Assembly (NCBI RefSeq): GCF_000024345.1
Contig: NC_013729.1
Location: forward strand, 434,001 to 498,000
Length of the DNA stretch: 64,000 nt
Reading direction: 5' to 3'
Source: Kribbella flavida DSM 17836
GTDB lineage: Bacteria > Actinomycetota > Actinomycetes > Propionibacteriales > Kribbellaceae
Below are positions 63,404-64,000 of this stretch, one piece after another. How positions within the stretch are numbered: position 1 is the first letter of the stretch; every line of letters starts with the position of its first letter. The notes under the pieces were generated by a model. The model worked only from the letters and a program-made list of their open reading frames with translations, did not search any database and was not told the origin of the DNA. Position numbers and translations under genes: made by a program.

Positions 63404-64000
63404 GAAGCCACCTTCGTTGAGTTCCACCGGAACATGTCCCGGATCTCGGCCGGACCGGCCACGTGCTCGACGCCGAGCTCGGCGTCGGTGAACTGCCGGG
63501 CCAGCTCGAGCGGGACGTACGGCTGGTTCATCTCCGGCCAGAGCCGCTTGATCCGCGCCTGGCCGCCGAACGACGGGTGCTCGTTCTCCAGCAGCATCGG
63601 GTCGCCGTACACCCCGGGCTGCAGGCCGATCGAGGCGCCGTACAGGACCGCCGAACTGAGCCGGTTCGACGCGACCCGGCGGTGCCGGCGCAGCTCCTGG
63701 AGCTGCTTGAGCAGGAAGTCGGCGTCGGTGTTGCGCCAGTTCAGGCCGCGGTACCCGTGCGTGATCACCCGGAACCCGGCCTCGGTGTAGACCCGCCGGA
63801 TCGCCTCGTTGCCGTACTCGTTCCAGTACAGGCAGACGGTGATCGGGCCGGTCTCGTGGTCCTTGATCGAGGCAACGATCTCGGCGTGGTCGCCGAGCAC
63901 GTTCTGCCCCTCCCAGCCGTGGAACGGGTAGAAGATCGTGCCGGCCGCGTCGGTCGCCGGCTTGGCCAGCTCGGGGTGCAGCTCGAGCAGGTAGAGCCAG
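63400..64000 (-). CDS. Unidentified gene of the SpsF-type operon (5' end missing)
   Basis: At least 200 codons, open to the right edge of the window. Visible features: FYPFHGWEGQNVLGDHAEIV, ITVCLYWNEYGNEAIRRVYT, AGFRVITHGYRGLNWRN and ASNRLSSAVLYGASIGLQPG. A GDHxE followed by YWNEYGN and a late GYRG/SNR resembles proteins that occur with SpsF/NeuB genes in polysaccharide clusters. Family not identified; no membrane segment in the visible part. Stop overlaps the SpsF-like ATG. Confidence 0.75.
   Translation of the reverse strand, partial: WLYLLELHPELAKPATDAAGTIFYPFHGWEGQNVLGDHAEIVASIKDHETGPITVCLYWNEYGNEAIRRVYTEAGFRVITHGYRGLNWRNTDADFLLKQLQELRRHRRVASNRLSSAVLYGASIGLQPGVYGDPMLLENEHPSFGGQARIKRLWPEMNQPYVPLELARQFTDAELGVEHVAGPAEIRDMFRWNSTKVAS

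Overview
The window reads as chromosomal DNA of a high-GC actinomycete. Third codon positions are almost all G or C, GTG starts are common, genes are often coupled by ATGA or GTGA overlaps, and TANNNT boxes sit 6-8 nt before many start codons, as expected for leaderless mRNAs. The gene content (GH87-type glucanase, SCO-type CoA transferase, MarP, SigE-family sigma factor) and the order acs / nhaA / marP / CoA pyrophosphatase / tlpA / nth / crp / MBL / NUDIX / RidA / ArsA pair / PASTA-PBP match the conserved block of Streptomyces and Nocardioidaceae/Kribbellaceae. Kribbella or a close relative is my best guess. This is inference; no 16S gene is present.

Layout. 1-4 kb: partial TrmB-like regulator, a secreted trypsin with a P-domain, and a secreted S15 X-Pro dipeptidyl peptidase. 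4-7 kb: an NrtR (NUDIX-winged helix) regulator divergent from an SPFH / NAD-kinase-like pair, with two perfect 15-bp operators between them. 7-10 kb: SDR, RpiR regulator, aldo/keto reductase and a frameshifted PfkB sugar kinase. 10-18 kb: membrane protein, Tat-exported hydrolase, scoAB, TPR protein, CBM9-like protein, lipB, tRNA-Pro(CGG), metallophosphoesterase, YqeY. 18-27 kb: PASTA penicillin-binding protein with a CRP-type site, lon with a HAIR-like operator, a phosphotransferase, two ArsA-like ATPases, DUF4177, RidA. 27-32 kb: NUDIX and MBL hydrolases, an AbiEi/DUF559-like gene between two copies of a palindromic repeat, crp, and two blocks of intergenic tandem repeats. 32-38 kb: nth-tlpA-CoA pyrophosphatase-marP chain, SigE sigma factor and partner, alpha/beta hydrolase, holin-like protein. 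38-42 kb: nhaA and a CBS/NhaD pair, both preceded by the same 19-nt hairpin motif. 42-50 kb: TetR-regulated ABC exporter, GS-HQR-like reductase, GntR regulator, acs with a CRP-type site. 50-56 kb: small regulators and oxidoreductases plus a disturbed zone (DUF3592, SnoaL, DUF3800). 56-64 kb: large secreted GH87-type alpha-1,3-glucanase, acetate symporter ActP with DUF485, a methyltransferase, and the end of a glycan nucleotidyl-transfer cluster that leaves the window.

Functional links. Acetate uptake (DUF485-actP) and activation (acs) are both present, with crp and a CRP-type site before acs. NrtR probably couples NAD status to the SPFH/NAD-kinase-like pair. The TetR gene probably represses itself and the ABC exporter. 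The most unusual items are the twin hairpin before the two cation antiporter units, the NrtR-SPFH-NADK unit, the repeat pair around the AbiEi/DUF559 gene, and the intergenic tandem repeats.
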